From Sedimentitalea sp039941015 (lineage in GTDB: Bacteria; Pseudomonadota; Alphaproteobacteria; Rhodobacterales; Rhodobacteraceae), in the NCBI RefSeq assembly GCF_039941015.1, contig NZ_JBDVFI010000049.1: a stretch of 64,000 bases of DNA. One strand, given 5' to 3'. The position numbers were made by a program, and so were the translations under genes. Below, one piece after another: positions 7,606 through 16,393 of this stretch. The notes beneath the pieces were generated by a model that did not search any database, was not told the origin of the DNA, and saw nothing but the letters and a program-made list of their open reading frames with translations. Each line of letters begins with the position of its first letter. Position 1 is the stretch's first letter.

Positions 7606-8960
7606 CCGACTTTTCCGATCGCCTGCCCGAAGCCGCCCGAACCTATCTCGAAGGTCGGCGTCTGGACGAGGTGGAGTGTATTATTTCCGACCTGCCCGGC
7701 ATTGCGCGCGGCAAGGCCGTACCGGCCAGCAAATTCGCGAAACAGGATTACTTTCACCTGCCCGACAGCATCTTTTACCAGACCATCACCGGCGACTGGG
7801 GCGAAGCGGCAGGCGAAGACGGATTCATCGAAAAAGACATGATCCTGCGCCCCGACATGTCCACCGCCACAGCGGCCCCCTGGACCGGCGATTGGACGTT
7901 GCAGGTGATACATGACGCCTATGACCGCAAGGACAACCCGGTGCCCTGTTCGCCCCGCAATGTTCTGAAACGGGTGGTCAAGCTCTACGAAGATCAGGGG
8001 TGGAAACCCGTGATTGCGCCGGAGATGGAGTTCTTTCTGGTCGCTCGCAATATTGACCCCGCCAAACAGATCGAACCGATGATGGGGCGATCCGGTCGTC
8101 CTGCCGCCGCGCGTCAGGCCTATTCGATGACTGCGGTCGACGAATTTGGTCCGGTCATCGACGATATTTATGACTTTGCGGAGGCGCAGGGATTCGAGAT
8201 TGACGGCATCACGCAGGAAGGCGGCGCGGGACAGCTTGAGATCAACCTGCGTCACGGCGATCCGGTCAAGCTTGCGGACGAAGTGTTCTACTTCAAACGG
8301 CTGATCCGCGAAGCCGCTTTGCGCCACGATTGTTTCGCAACCTTCATGGCCAAACCCATTGCCGACGAGCCGGGCAGCGCGATGCACATTCACCATTCGA
8401 TTCTGGATATCGAAACCGGCAACAACATCTTTTCCGGACCGCAAGGTGGCGAAACCGATGCATTTTACCATTTCATTGGTGGCCTTCAGCATCACCTGCC
8501 GTCTGCCATCGCCGTGATGGCGCCCTATGTGAACAGCTATCGGCGCTATACCCGCGATCACGCCGCGCCGATCAATCTGGAATGGGGCCGCGACAACCGC
8601 ACGACTGGCATCCGCATTCCCCTCTCCGGCCCCGAGGCACGTCGTGTGGAAAATCGGCTCGCCGGTATGGACTGCAACCCATACCTTTGCATCGCGGCCT
8701 CGCTGGCCTGTGGCTATCTGGGCATGATGGAAGAGCGTCGTCCGGACAAGCAATACCGTGGCGACGCCTATGAGGGAGACGAGGATATTCCCCGCGTCAT
8801 GGGCGAGGCCCTGACCCTGTTCGAAGCGGCCACGGACCTGCACAAGGTGCTCGGTCCGGACTTTGCCCGCGTCTACAGCATCGTCAAACGCGCGGAATAC
8901 GAAGAATTCCTTCAGGTCATTTCGCCGTGGGAACGCGAACATCTGCTGCTGAACGTCTAG
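7602..8960 (+). CDS. Second glutamine synthetase family ligase (PuuA-like)
   Basis: Paralogue of the first ligase (452 residues) with A-P-E-M-E-F-F-L-V near residue 140, Q-L-E-I-N-L-R-H-G near 211, S-A-M-H-I-H-H-S near 259 and N-S-Y-R-R-Y near 310, then N-R-T-T-G-I-R-I-P. The two copies are clearly divergent, so they may act on different amines or on successive steps. The gene is coupled to the amidotransferase by an ATGA overlap and is followed after 35 bp by the FAD oxidoreductase. Confidence 0.87.
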   Translation: MTDFSDRLPEAARTYLEGRRLDEVECIISDLPGIARGKAVPASKFAKQDYFHLPDSIFYQTITGDWGEAAGEDGFIEKDMILRPDMSTATAAPWTGDWTLQVIHDAYDRKDNPVPCSPRNVLKRVVKLYEDQGWKPVIAPEMEFFLVARNIDPAKQIEPMMGRSGRPAAARQAYSMTAVDEFGPVIDDIYDFAEAQGFEIDGITQEGGAGQLEINLRHGDPVKLADEVFYFKRLIREAALRHDCFATFMAKPIADEPGSAMHIHHSILDIETGNNIFSGPQGGETDAFYHFIGGLQHHLPSAIAVMAPYVNSYRRYTRDHAAPINLEWGRDNRTTGIRIPLSGPEARRVENRLAGMDCNPYLCIAASLACGYLGMMEERRPDKQYRGDAYEGDEDIPRVMGEALTLFEAATDLHKVLGPDFARVYSIVKRAEYEEFLQVISPWEREHLLLNV

Positions 8961-8995
8961 GTCGGTCCGACCAGACAGCGACCTGCGAGGGCACC

Positions 8996-10300
8996 ATGAA
9001 TCTTTTGTTCTCTAACGACCGGCGCGGCGAGTACCCTGACAGCTGGTATGCCGCGACGGCCAATCCATTGGATCACTTTGCCCCCTTGCGCGGCGAAACC
9101 CGCGCCGATGTCTGTATTGTCGGGGCGGGTTACACCGGGCTGTCTGCCGCCCTGCATCTTGCCGAGACGGGTATGGATGTTGTGTTGCTGGATGCCCATC
9201 GCGTCGGCTTTGGCGCATCCGGACGCAATGGCGGGCAGCTGGGAAGCGGTCAGCGGATGGATCAGGACGGGCTGGAAAAGATGCTCGGGGATGCCGAGGC
9301 GGACAAGCTCTGGCAACTGGCCGAAGACGGCAAGGCACTGGTCAAGAACCTGATAGAGCGGCACAAGATCGACTGTGACCTCAAGCCCGGCGTTGCACAT
9401 ACAGCGTCATCCAGACGCGACGTCGATGACCTGCATGCCTATGCCGAGCATCTTCAAACGCGCTATGGCTATGACCAGATCGAGGCTCTGGATGCCCAGG
9501 GTTGCCATGCTCTCTGTCCCTCACCGGCCTACAAAGGCGGCACGCTGGATTGGGGTGCTGCGCATCTGCATCCGCTGAACTACGCTCTCGGGCTGGGTCG
9601 CGCAGCGGCTGCGGCAGGGGTGCGCATTTTCGAAGAAACGCATGTGCATCACATCGCCGAGGGCCAACCCGCGACGGTGCAGACCGACAAAGGCCGCGTA
9701 ATCGCCGATCATGTGATCCTCGCCTGCAACGGCTATCTCGGCGGGCTCAGCCGCAAAGTTGCCGCACGGGTCATGCCGATCAACAATTTCATCGTCGCGA
9801 CAGAGCCTCTTGGTGCAGAAACAGCTCAGGTTCTGACACGGGACGTGGCGATTGCCGACAGCAAGTTCGTGGTGAACTATTTTCGTCTGAGTGCCGATGG
9901 CCGGCTGCTGTTTGGCGGTGGTGAAAGCTATGGCTATACCTTCCCTGCCGACATAGCCGCATTGGTGCGCAAACCGATGACCGAGATTTATCCGCATCTT
10001 GCGGATATCGGGATCGATTATGCCTGGGGCGGAACGCTGGCGATCACCATGAAGCGTATGCCGTTCCTTGCGCGGCTTGGACCAAACATGCTGTCGGCTT
10101 CGGGCTATTCCGGGCATGGGGTTGGCACGGCGACCCATGCGGGCCAGCTGATGGCGCTGGCAATAAAAGGTCAGGCCGATGGCTTTGACACCATGGCCCG
10201 TGTGCCCGCCCCTTCGTTTCCGGGTGGCGCAATGTTGCGTTCTCCACTGCTGGTGTTGGCCATGACCTGGTACAGTCTGCGCGACCGGCTGGGCACCTGA
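8996..10300 (+). CDS. FAD-dependent oxidoreductase (PuuB-like, DAO family)
   Basis: Flavin oxidase/dehydrogenase of the DAO family, 434 residues, like gamma-glutamylputrescine oxidase. The dinucleotide-binding motif V-C-I-V-G-A-G-Y-T-G-L-S spans residues 39-50, and a C-terminal G-Y-S-G-H-G-V-G flavin-binding segment lies near 367-374. The frame is open 69 bp further upstream, but the ATG at 8996 is preceded by GAGG at proper distance and gives the usual N-terminus. It would oxidise a gamma-glutamylated amine to the aldehyde. A matching aldehyde dehydrogenase is not adjacent; the nearest in the window lies 50 kb away. Confidence 0.85.
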   Translation: MNLLFSNDRRGEYPDSWYAATANPLDHFAPLRGETRADVCIVGAGYTGLSAALHLAETGMDVVLLDAHRVGFGASGRNGGQLGSGQRMDQDGLEKMLGDAEADKLWQLAEDGKALVKNLIERHKIDCDLKPGVAHTASSRRDVDDLHAYAEHLQTRYGYDQIEALDAQGCHALCPSPAYKGGTLDWGAAHLHPLNYALGLGRAAAAAGVRIFEETHVHHIAEGQPATVQTDKGRVIADHVILACNGYLGGLSRKVAARVMPINNFIVATEPLGAETAQVLTRDVAIADSKFVVNYFRLSADGRLLFGGGESYGYTFPADIAALVRKPMTEIYPHLADIGIDYAWGGTLAITMKRMPFLARLGPNMLSASGYSGHGVGTATHAGQLMALAIKGQADGFDTMARVPAPSFPGGAMLRSPLLVLAMTWYSLRDRLGT

Positions 10301-10417
10301 CCGTCTAGCCCCAAAATTCTTCACAAGAAGCCTGTTAATGTCTGCCATGCTGCGCATCGCGCCCATGGACCAGTGAACGAGTCACACTAGCGAGTAGATT
10401 TCCGAATCAGACCGATA

Positions 10418-10447
10418 GGCAGGGAGTGGCCGACCCTGCCCGATTTT
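10418..10447 (+). terminator. Candidate terminator after the amine-utilisation genes
   Basis: Stem GGCAGGG (10418-10424) pairs with CCCTGCC (10434-10440), followed by CGATTTTCTG. It lies 117 bp after the FAD oxidase stop and before the aminotransferase gene, a plausible end for the upstream operon. Confidence 0.5.
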
Positions 10448-10509
10448 CTGTTGGCAGTTTCCGCGGATTAATTTAATAAAGCCACAGGTTAAGTTAAGGA
10501 AATCGAAAT

Positions 10510-11724
10510 ATGACCTTGCCACCGAACGTCCATGACGCAGAACCCATCCCCCAATCAGCCCGCGATGCTATTGATGCCCTGATGCAATCGGGTGACCTGT
10601 TTCGGTACACCGCACCAAGCGATGCCCCGGTGGCGCTGCTAGAGACCGAGTTCGCCGAGATGATGGGCTGCAAATATGCGTTGGCCGTGTCGTCCTGCTC
10701 TGCCGCTCTGTTCCTTTCACTAAAGGCGCTTGATTTGCCCCGCGACGCCCGTGTTCTGATACCCGGTTTTACGTTCGCGGCGGTTCCTTCAGCGGTGATA
10801 CACGCCGATTGCCTGCCGGTTCTGTGCGAGGTTGGTGAAAACTACCGCATCGACATGACGGACTTCGAAGCAAAGCTTGCCGATGTGCAGGCGGTCATCA
10901 TCAGCCACATGCGCGGACATACCAGCGACATGGACGCAATCATGGCGTTGTGCGACGCGCGCGATATTCCGGTAATCGAAGACGCCGCGCATTCGCTTGG
11001 CACGACCTGGAGCGGCAAGAACATCGGCACAATCGGTCGGATGGGTTGTTTTTCATTCCAGTCCTACAAGATGATCAATGCTGGCGAAGGCGGTATTCTG
11101 ATCACCGATGACGCCGATCTTGTGGCCCGTGCGGTGATCATGTCCGGTGCCTACGAACACAACTGGAAAAAGCACAAGGGCCCCGAGGGGGCTAACTCGC
11201 CCGAATTACAGGCGGCGTTTTCGCGGTGGCAAAACATGTTGCCACTCTACAATCTGCGCATGAGCAATTTGTCTGCGGTGGTTGCGCGGGCGCAGATACC
11301 AGAGCTCGCACGCCGGGTTCGCGATGGCTTGGCTAATCATGACTACGTCGCCGCACGGCTGAACGGTTCACCAAATTTTGACGTGCCACTGCCCCTGCCA
11401 CAAGAGGCCCGAGCACCGGATTCGATCCAGTTCAATCTTGTCGGAATGGATGAATACGAAATCCTGTCCTTCGCCGCCTCCGCAGAAGCGCGTGGGGTCA
11501 AGGTGCAGGTCTTTGGCCAAAGTGCAGACAACGCCCGCGCGTTCTGGAACTGGCAGTTCATTTCCGATCTGCCGGAATTGCCCCAGACCCGCGCCATGCT
11601 GATGCGAGCATGTGACGTGCGTCTTCCGGTACGATTGAGCAAAGCCGAACTGGACGTGATCGCAGACATCATCCTGAATGCAGTCGAAGATGTCATGGGT
11701 CCAATCCCAGCCTACGGGACCTGA
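10510..11724 (+). CDS. DegT/DnrJ/EryC1/StrS family PLP-dependent aminotransferase
   Basis: PLP enzyme of fold type I, 404 residues, sugar-aminotransferase family. The Schiff-base lysine is Lys187 in F-S-F-Q-S-Y-K-M-I-N-A-G-E-G-G, and Asp158 in I-E-D-A-A-H-S contacts the pyridine nitrogen. A good AAGGA-type ribosome site precedes the ATG. Family members aminate keto-sugars for surface polysaccharide or antibiotic sugars, but no nucleotide-sugar gene is nearby, so the substrate is unknown. It is monocistronic between two hairpins and converges on phaR. Confidence 0.85.
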   Translation: MTLPPNVHDAEPIPQSARDAIDALMQSGDLFRYTAPSDAPVALLETEFAEMMGCKYALAVSSCSAALFLSLKALDLPRDARVLIPGFTFAAVPSAVIHADCLPVLCEVGENYRIDMTDFEAKLADVQAVIISHMRGHTSDMDAIMALCDARDIPVIEDAAHSLGTTWSGKNIGTIGRMGCFSFQSYKMINAGEGGILITDDADLVARAVIMSGAYEHNWKKHKGPEGANSPELQAAFSRWQNMLPLYNLRMSNLSAVVARAQIPELARRVRDGLANHDYVAARLNGSPNFDVPLPLPQEARAPDSIQFNLVGMDEYEILSFAASAEARGVKVQVFGQSADNARAFWNWQFISDLPELPQTRAMLMRACDVRLPVRLSKAELDVIADIILNAVEDVMGPIPAYGT

Positions 11725-11758
11725 CACGCAGACGCTATAAATTCAGAAGTCACGAACA

Positions 11759-11780
11759 GCGCTGGCCCGATGGCCAGCGC
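11759..11780. terminator. Hairpin between convergent aminotransferase and phaR genes
   Basis: A perfect 9-bp stem (GCGCTGGCC at 11759-11767, complement at 11772-11780) with a CGAT loop sits between the two convergent stop codons. It has no strong U-run on either strand; it may be a bidirectional terminator. Confidence 0.5.
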
Positions 11781-11795
11781 CTCAGCTGCATCAGG

Positions 11796-12347
11796 TTACT
11801 TTAGCTTGGACAGCTTGTTCTGAAGTTCAGCCAACTGCTTCTTGATGTCCTCAAGATTTTCGGACGAACTGTCGTCTGCAGTCGCCTCTCCGCCTTCGGA
11901 CGGTCCGCTCCACGTGTTGCCGATACCGCCGGTCATCGCCTTGAGAAAGGCCGCCTGCTGCGCCTTCATCGCCTCAAAGCCCGGCATTTTGGACATTGGG
12001 TTCATGGCTTCCATCATCTTGGTCTGGTTCTCGCGCAACATCTCGAAAGAGCTTTGCAAAAACTGGGGCATCATGCCGCCACCAGGAATCATATAGCTGC
12101 GCACCAGATCGTTCAGCACGTTGACCGGCAGAACATTCTCGCCCCGGCTTTCATGTTCGGCAATGATTTGGAGCAGATATTGCCGGGTCAGATCATCACC
12201 GGACTTCAGATCGACGATCTGAACTTCGCGCCCGCCCCGGATAAATCCCGCGATATCTTCCAGTGTGACATAGTCGCTGGTCTCGGTGTTATACAGCCGT
12301 CGACTGGCGTATCGCTTGATAAGAAGAGGTTTTTCCATTTCCGCCAC
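11796..12347 (-). CDS. phaR: Polyhydroxyalkanoate synthesis repressor PhaR
   Basis: DNA- and PHA-binding repressor of phasin and PHA genes, 183 residues. The N-terminal PHB/PHA-accumulation DNA-binding domain shows I-K-R-Y-A-S-R-R-L-Y-N-T, Y-V-T-L-E-D-I and V-Q-I-V-D-L-K-S-G-D-D-L-T-R-Q, diagnostic for PhaR. The C-terminal part is a helical, Met- and Gln-rich region ending in a Lys/Leu coiled-coil-like tail. The frame continues upstream, but a GGGAGG site lies seven bases before the GTG at 12347, giving V-A-E-M-E-K-P; the ATG nine bases inside is the alternative. It lies next to phaP, phaC and phaZ. Confidence 0.92.
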   Translation of the reverse strand: MAEMEKPLLIKRYASRRLYNTETSDYVTLEDIAGFIRGGREVQIVDLKSGDDLTRQYLLQIIAEHESRGENVLPVNVLNDLVRSYMIPGGGMMPQFLQSSFEMLRENQTKMMEAMNPMSKMPGFEAMKAQQAAFLKAMTGGIGNTWSGPSEGGEATADDSSSENLEDIKKQLAELQNKLSKLK

Positions 12348-12515
12348 CAAATATCCTCCCGAGACATGATGCATTGCAGAAAAGCCTATGCGAGCGCAGC
12401 ACAAAAAGAAAGGGCACTCGAATTTATGCTGGTTTTTCAATCACGATAACCCTGAATGGGTTACGGTGATCAGGCCCGGTGCTGCATTTGCACGCTTTCA
12501 GAACAACACTTGGCC

Positions 12516-12550
12516 AAAAAAATTGGGGACAGGTCTTTCGACCTGCCCCC
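12516..12550 (-). terminator. Rho-independent terminator of phaP
   Basis: On the minus strand, an 11-bp GC-rich stem (12550-12540 pairing with 12535-12525, one mismatch or wobble) with a 4-nt loop is followed by AATTTTTTT. It lies 50 bp after the phaP stop and is the best-formed intrinsic terminator in the window. Confidence 0.85.
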
Positions 12551-12599
12551 GCGATTGCACCGGTTGGGAGGAGTTGGCGCAATTCTGTAGTTGCGTGGC

Positions 12600-13043
12600 T
12601 TACTTAGCCGCCGCTTTCTTAGCAGCAGCAGTCACGTCGTTTGTGGCTTTTTTGACGGCGGCAGTTGCATCTTCGGTGATGTCTTTGCCAGCTGCCATCA
12701 GGAGCTCGACGGTGTCTGTCTGAACTTTTTTCGCGATTTCAGCGAAGGCGGCCATGTTTTCGGCAGCAACTTCAGCGGAAGCCGACGCAAAGTCTGTAGC
12801 CGCTTTGGCATAGTCGGCGGGCTCAGCTTTGGCTTTGGCCATTTCGCCCAGTTTGGCGATTGTGTCGGTGGTCCATTTGCTGGACAGAGCGGCCGATTTG
12901 GAAGCTGCATCCAGTGCGACGCCCGACAGTTTTTCGTTCAGGGTTGCCTGTGTCTTGAACGCTTCTTCCATTGCTTTGGTGTCAACGGGGAAGCTACCCA
13001 TCATGTCTTTCATGACGGCGGTGAAATCTTGTGTGTTAGCCAT
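12600..13043 (-). CDS. phaP: Phasin (PHA granule-associated protein)
   Basis: Phasin that coats polyhydroxyalkanoate granules, 147 residues, almost entirely helical. It begins M-A-N-T-Q-D-F and contains an Ala/Lys-rich amphipathic core, ending in an A-A-K-K-A-A-A-K tail typical of phasins. The frame runs further upstream, but the ATG at 13043 has AGGA before it and the upstream part has no phasin character. A PhaR-type CTGC-N3-GCAG site lies about 95 bp upstream and a strong terminator follows, so it is probably a single-gene unit repressed by PhaR until granules form. Confidence 0.88.
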   Translation of the reverse strand: MANTQDFTAVMKDMMGSFPVDTKAMEEAFKTQATLNEKLSGVALDAASKSAALSSKWTTDTIAKLGEMAKAKAEPADYAKAATDFASASAEVAAENMAAFAEIAKKVQTDTVELLMAAGKDITEDATAAVKKATNDVTAAAKKAAAK

Positions 13044-13137
13044 TGTCCTAATCCTTGCGTTGTTGACCGGGACGATCCCGTGTCTGTCTGCTGAGGACAA
13101 TATGTATGCTGCAGCGCGGCATTGCAAGTTATTTTTG

Positions 13138-13148
13138 CTGCGCCGCAG
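13138..13148. promoter_or_regulatory. Putative PhaR operator CTGC-N3-GCAG
   Basis: The inverted repeat CTGCGCCGCAG matches the CTGC-N3-GCAG form described for PhaR sites upstream of phaP in Paracoccus (recalled, not looked up). It sits in the phaP upstream region next to a second TGC-rich stretch around 13127-13144. Confidence 0.6.
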
Positions 13149-13172
13149 CATTATCTTAATTTACGAGTAATA

Positions 13173-14978
13173 TCAGGTCGTTGCCTTGATGCGCACATAG
13201 GTTCCCGGCGCTGGAGCGAGCGATGGCCGGTTCGAATCACTGATTTCACGCGCCGGAACTTGCTTGCCCGACCGCTTTTTTAGCCAGCTTTCCCAACGCG
13301 GCCACCACGATCCGTCATGCCGTTCGGCACCTTTGATCCAGTCGACGCTCGATTGCTTAAGATCACTGTTGGTATAGTGCCCGTACTTGTTCTTGCTCGG
13401 CGGGTTCACGATGCCCGCGATATGTCCGGACTCCGATACAATGAACTCCTTGCTGCGCGAGCCCATCATCTGCACGCCGCGATAGCAATCTTTCCAGGCG
13501 GCGATGTGATCGGTTTCGCAGGTCACCGCAAACACTGGCACGTCCACATCAGACACCTTGAGGGTATGCCCCATCAACTCGATGCCGTTCTGTGTAAACT
13601 CGTTTCTCTGACAAAGACCGCGCAGATATTGCTTGGCCATCTTGGCAGGCAGGTTGGCGCCGTCGCCATTCCAATAGAGCAGATCAAAGGCTGGCGGAGA
13701 TTCACCCATCATGTAGCTGCGGATTGCCGGCTTGTAGACCAGATCATTGGATCGCAAATAGCTGAACGTTCGCGCCATGATATAGGAGGGCAGATAGCCC
13801 TTTTCGTCGACCTCCGCCTCAATACCGTTGATAAAGTCATCGGTCAGGAACGGTGTGAACTCTCCCTGATCGCCAAAATCGGTCAGCGCAGTGAACAACG
13901 TGGCTGATTTTACCGATTTGTCCCCTTTTTGCTTCATCAAGGACAAGGTCATCGACAGGGTGGTTCCGGCAATGCAATAGCCAACGGCGTTGACCTGCTT
14001 GGTCTTGCAGATGGCTTTGACCTCTTCGATCGCGGTCAGATAGCCGTCTTGAATATAGTCCTCCAGCCCGGTCTCAGAGTATTTCGCATCCGGGTTAATC
14101 CAGCTGACCACAAACAGTGTATAGCCCTGCTCGGTGATCCATTTGATCAGGCTGTTCTGTGCCTTGAGATCCAGAATGTAAAACTTGTTGATCCATGGCG
14201 GAAAGATGACCAGCGGGATCTCATGTACGGTGTCGGTGACGGGTTTGTATTGAACCAGTTCCATCATACGGTTGCGATAGACCACGTCTCCGGGTGTCGT
14301 CGCGATGTTACCGCCAAGTTCAAAGGCTTTCTCGTCCGCGAGCCGGACAACAAGTTCGCCGTTATTCGCTTCGAGATCCGAGATCAGGTTCTCAAGCCCT
14401 GCGACCAGAGACTGGCCGTCTGTTTCCAGTGCCTTTTCCAGAGCATCCGGGTTGGTCGCAAAGAAATTCGTCGGCGCCATCATGTCGACAATTTGACTGG
14501 CAAAGTAGGACAGGCGCTGCTTTTCCTTGTCGTCCATGTCCTGAACGCTCTCGACCGCCTGCTTGATCGCCTCTGAGTTGATCAGGTACTGTTGCTTGAG
14601 GAAATTGAAGTAAGGGTGCTGATCCCACATCGGATTGGCAAACCGACGGTCCTGCGGGCCCGGATCGGCTGGCGCGGTAAGCTTGCCCTTGACCAGGTTC
14701 TCCTGCACGTCGGCAAAATGCTTGAGCGATTTCCCCCAATACGCAACCTGCTGCTCGATCAGCTTTGATGGATTCTGCATCGCCTCGGCCCAATAGGCGG
14801 TTGCTGCCTTTGCAAACAAATCCTGTTTCGGGGCGTCCAGCGCAGCATTGTGGCCGGTTTTATGAGTCATGACTTCCATCAGGCGCCGAGATAAATCTTC
14901 GATTTTCTCTAGGTTTTTCTGAAAGCTCTCCAAATGTTCACTGGAAATGTCGGTTACGCCCTCTTGTTTGGTTGTCAT
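13173..14978 (-). CDS. phaC: Class I poly(3-hydroxyalkanoate) synthase
   Basis: Polymerises 3-hydroxyacyl-CoA into PHA on the granule surface. The 601-residue length fits class I enzymes. The N-terminal PhaC_N domain contains F-A-N-P-M-W-D-Q-H-P-Y-F-N-F; the alpha/beta-hydrolase domain has the lipase-like box G-Y-C-I-A-G-T with nucleophile Cys335, and the rest of the triad fits Asp490 (C-E-T-D-H) and His519 (S-E-S-G-H). The open frame extends 200 bp further upstream, but the ATG at 14978 gives the family N-terminus M-T-T-K-Q-E and has GAGG upstream. It is transcribed away from phaZ across a 116-bp divergent promoter region. Confidence 0.95.
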   Translation of the reverse strand: MTTKQEGVTDISSEHLESFQKNLEKIEDLSRRLMEVMTHKTGHNAALDAPKQDLFAKAATAYWAEAMQNPSKLIEQQVAYWGKSLKHFADVQENLVKGKLTAPADPGPQDRRFANPMWDQHPYFNFLKQQYLINSEAIKQAVESVQDMDDKEKQRLSYFASQIVDMMAPTNFFATNPDALEKALETDGQSLVAGLENLISDLEANNGELVVRLADEKAFELGGNIATTPGDVVYRNRMMELVQYKPVTDTVHEIPLVIFPPWINKFYILDLKAQNSLIKWITEQGYTLFVVSWINPDAKYSETGLEDYIQDGYLTAIEEVKAICKTKQVNAVGYCIAGTTLSMTLSLMKQKGDKSVKSATLFTALTDFGDQGEFTPFLTDDFINGIEAEVDEKGYLPSYIMARTFSYLRSNDLVYKPAIRSYMMGESPPAFDLLYWNGDGANLPAKMAKQYLRGLCQRNEFTQNGIELMGHTLKVSDVDVPVFAVTCETDHIAAWKDCYRGVQMMGSRSKEFIVSESGHIAGIVNPPSKNKYGHYTNSDLKQSSVDWIKGAERHDGSWWPRWESWLKKRSGKQVPAREISDSNRPSLAPAPGTYVRIKATT

Positions 14979-15094
14979 TTTAAGGAATACCTCGTAATCT
15001 CGCTGCTGTGCAGAATAACGTCGCCAGGTTCGGGGGGCAAAGCGACGACCGGTGCGATCCTGTTTGGGATCGTCTTTGATATTTGGAGTCCCGA

Positions 15095-16381
15095 ATGCGC
15101 TACATGATGACCTACGACCTGATGGAGGCGACTCGTAACACCAATCAGTGGATGGGTGCGTCGGCCCTTGCTCTTGCATCCTATCCGATCTTCAGCATGA
15201 TTCCAAACCCTGCGATCAATTGGATGGCTGCCTGGGGCGAAGTCACAGAACGCACCTTTCAACGCATGGTGGTCAAGCCCGACTGGGGCATCCGAACCTT
15301 TACCTGCGAGGATGGCAAAGACCATCTTGTCGACATCGAAACCGTCGTTGAGCGCCCATTTGGCGATCTGATTCATTTCAAGGTCAGCGGACGTGAACCG
15401 AAACCCCGCAAGGTGCTTTTGGTCGCACCGATGTCCGGTCACTATGCAACGCTGCTGCGCAGCACCGTCAAATCGCTGCTGATCGATTGCGAAGTCTATA
15501 TCACCGACTGGCACAATGCCCGCGACATCCCGGTTTCTGCCGGCAAATTCGATATTGAGGATTACACCCTCTATCTCGTCGACTTCATGCGCGAAATGGG
15601 CCCTGAAACGCACGTGATCGCCGTTTGCCAACCGGTCCCGCTGACACTGGCTGCGACCGCTTATCTGGCCGAACAGGACCCGGACGCGCAGCCGAGTTCG
15701 CTGACGCTGATCGGCGGGCCTGTCGATCCGGACGCGGCCCCGACCGAGGTCACCGACTTTGGCGCCCGCGTCACGATGGGACAACTCGAGGAAACCATGA
15801 TCCAGCGGGTCGGTTTCAAATATCCAGGTGTCGGGCGCCAAGTTTATCCCGGGCTTCTGCAACTGGCATCCTTTGTGTCGATGAACTCTGACCGCCACGC
15901 GAGCGCATTCAAAGAACAGATCGGGCGAGTCGCGAGTGGCGAGGCATCGGAACACGATGCGCACAACCGTTTCTATGACGAATACCTCGCGGTTATGGAC
16001 ATGACTGCAGAATTCTACCTTTCCACGGTCGAGCGGATATTCAAGGAACGCGAAATCGCGCGAAACGTCTTTGTCGTGGATGGTCACACGGTCGATATTG
16101 GCAAGATCACCAATGTTGCGGTGAAAACTGTAGAAGGTGCCAAGGACGACATTTCCGCCCCGGGCCAATGTATCGCCGCGCTGGACCTCTGTACCGGCTT
16201 GCCGGACAGCAAGAAAGCCAGTCATGTTGAACCCGGCGCGGGCCACTATGGTATCTTCGCAGGAAAGTCGTGGCGCGATAACATTCGCCCCCTCGTGCTG
16301 GAGTTCATTGACGCGAACAGCCGGACATCACCTCCGAGCAAAAGCAAACGAGCGGCCAACAGCAACGTCGCCGCCGAATAA
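15095..16381 (+). CDS. phaZ: Intracellular polyhydroxyalkanoate depolymerase
   Basis: Granule-bound PHA depolymerase (428 residues) that mobilises stored polymer. It starts M-R-Y-M-M-T-Y-D-L-M-E, as usual for the family, preceded by TTTGGAG at six bases; an in-frame TTG four codons earlier is less likely. The active-site Cys is Cys178 in V-I-A-V-C-Q-P-V-P, the intracellular PhaZ1 nucleophile motif, and a conserved H-V-E-P-G-A-G-H-Y-G-I-F segment near the C-terminus carries the catalytic His. It is divergent from phaC, so synthesis and degradation share one intergenic control region. Confidence 0.93.
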   Translation: MRYMMTYDLMEATRNTNQWMGASALALASYPIFSMIPNPAINWMAAWGEVTERTFQRMVVKPDWGIRTFTCEDGKDHLVDIETVVERPFGDLIHFKVSGREPKPRKVLLVAPMSGHYATLLRSTVKSLLIDCEVYITDWHNARDIPVSAGKFDIEDYTLYLVDFMREMGPETHVIAVCQPVPLTLAATAYLAEQDPDAQPSSLTLIGGPVDPDAAPTEVTDFGARVTMGQLEETMIQRVGFKYPGVGRQVYPGLLQLASFVSMNSDRHASAFKEQIGRVASGEASEHDAHNRFYDEYLAVMDMTAEFYLSTVERIFKEREIARNVFVVDGHTVDIGKITNVAVKTVEGAKDDISAPGQCIAALDLCTGLPDSKKASHVEPGAGHYGIFAGKSWRDNIRPLVLEFIDANSRTSPPSKSKRAANSNVAAE

Positions 16382-16393
16382 GGCGCGATTAGC

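Noticed and set aside
13317..14576. Long plus-strand open frames opposite phaC
   Set aside because: They lie antisense to a clear PHA synthase gene, have His/Arg/Gly-biased composition and match no family; they are shadows of GC-rich codon use.
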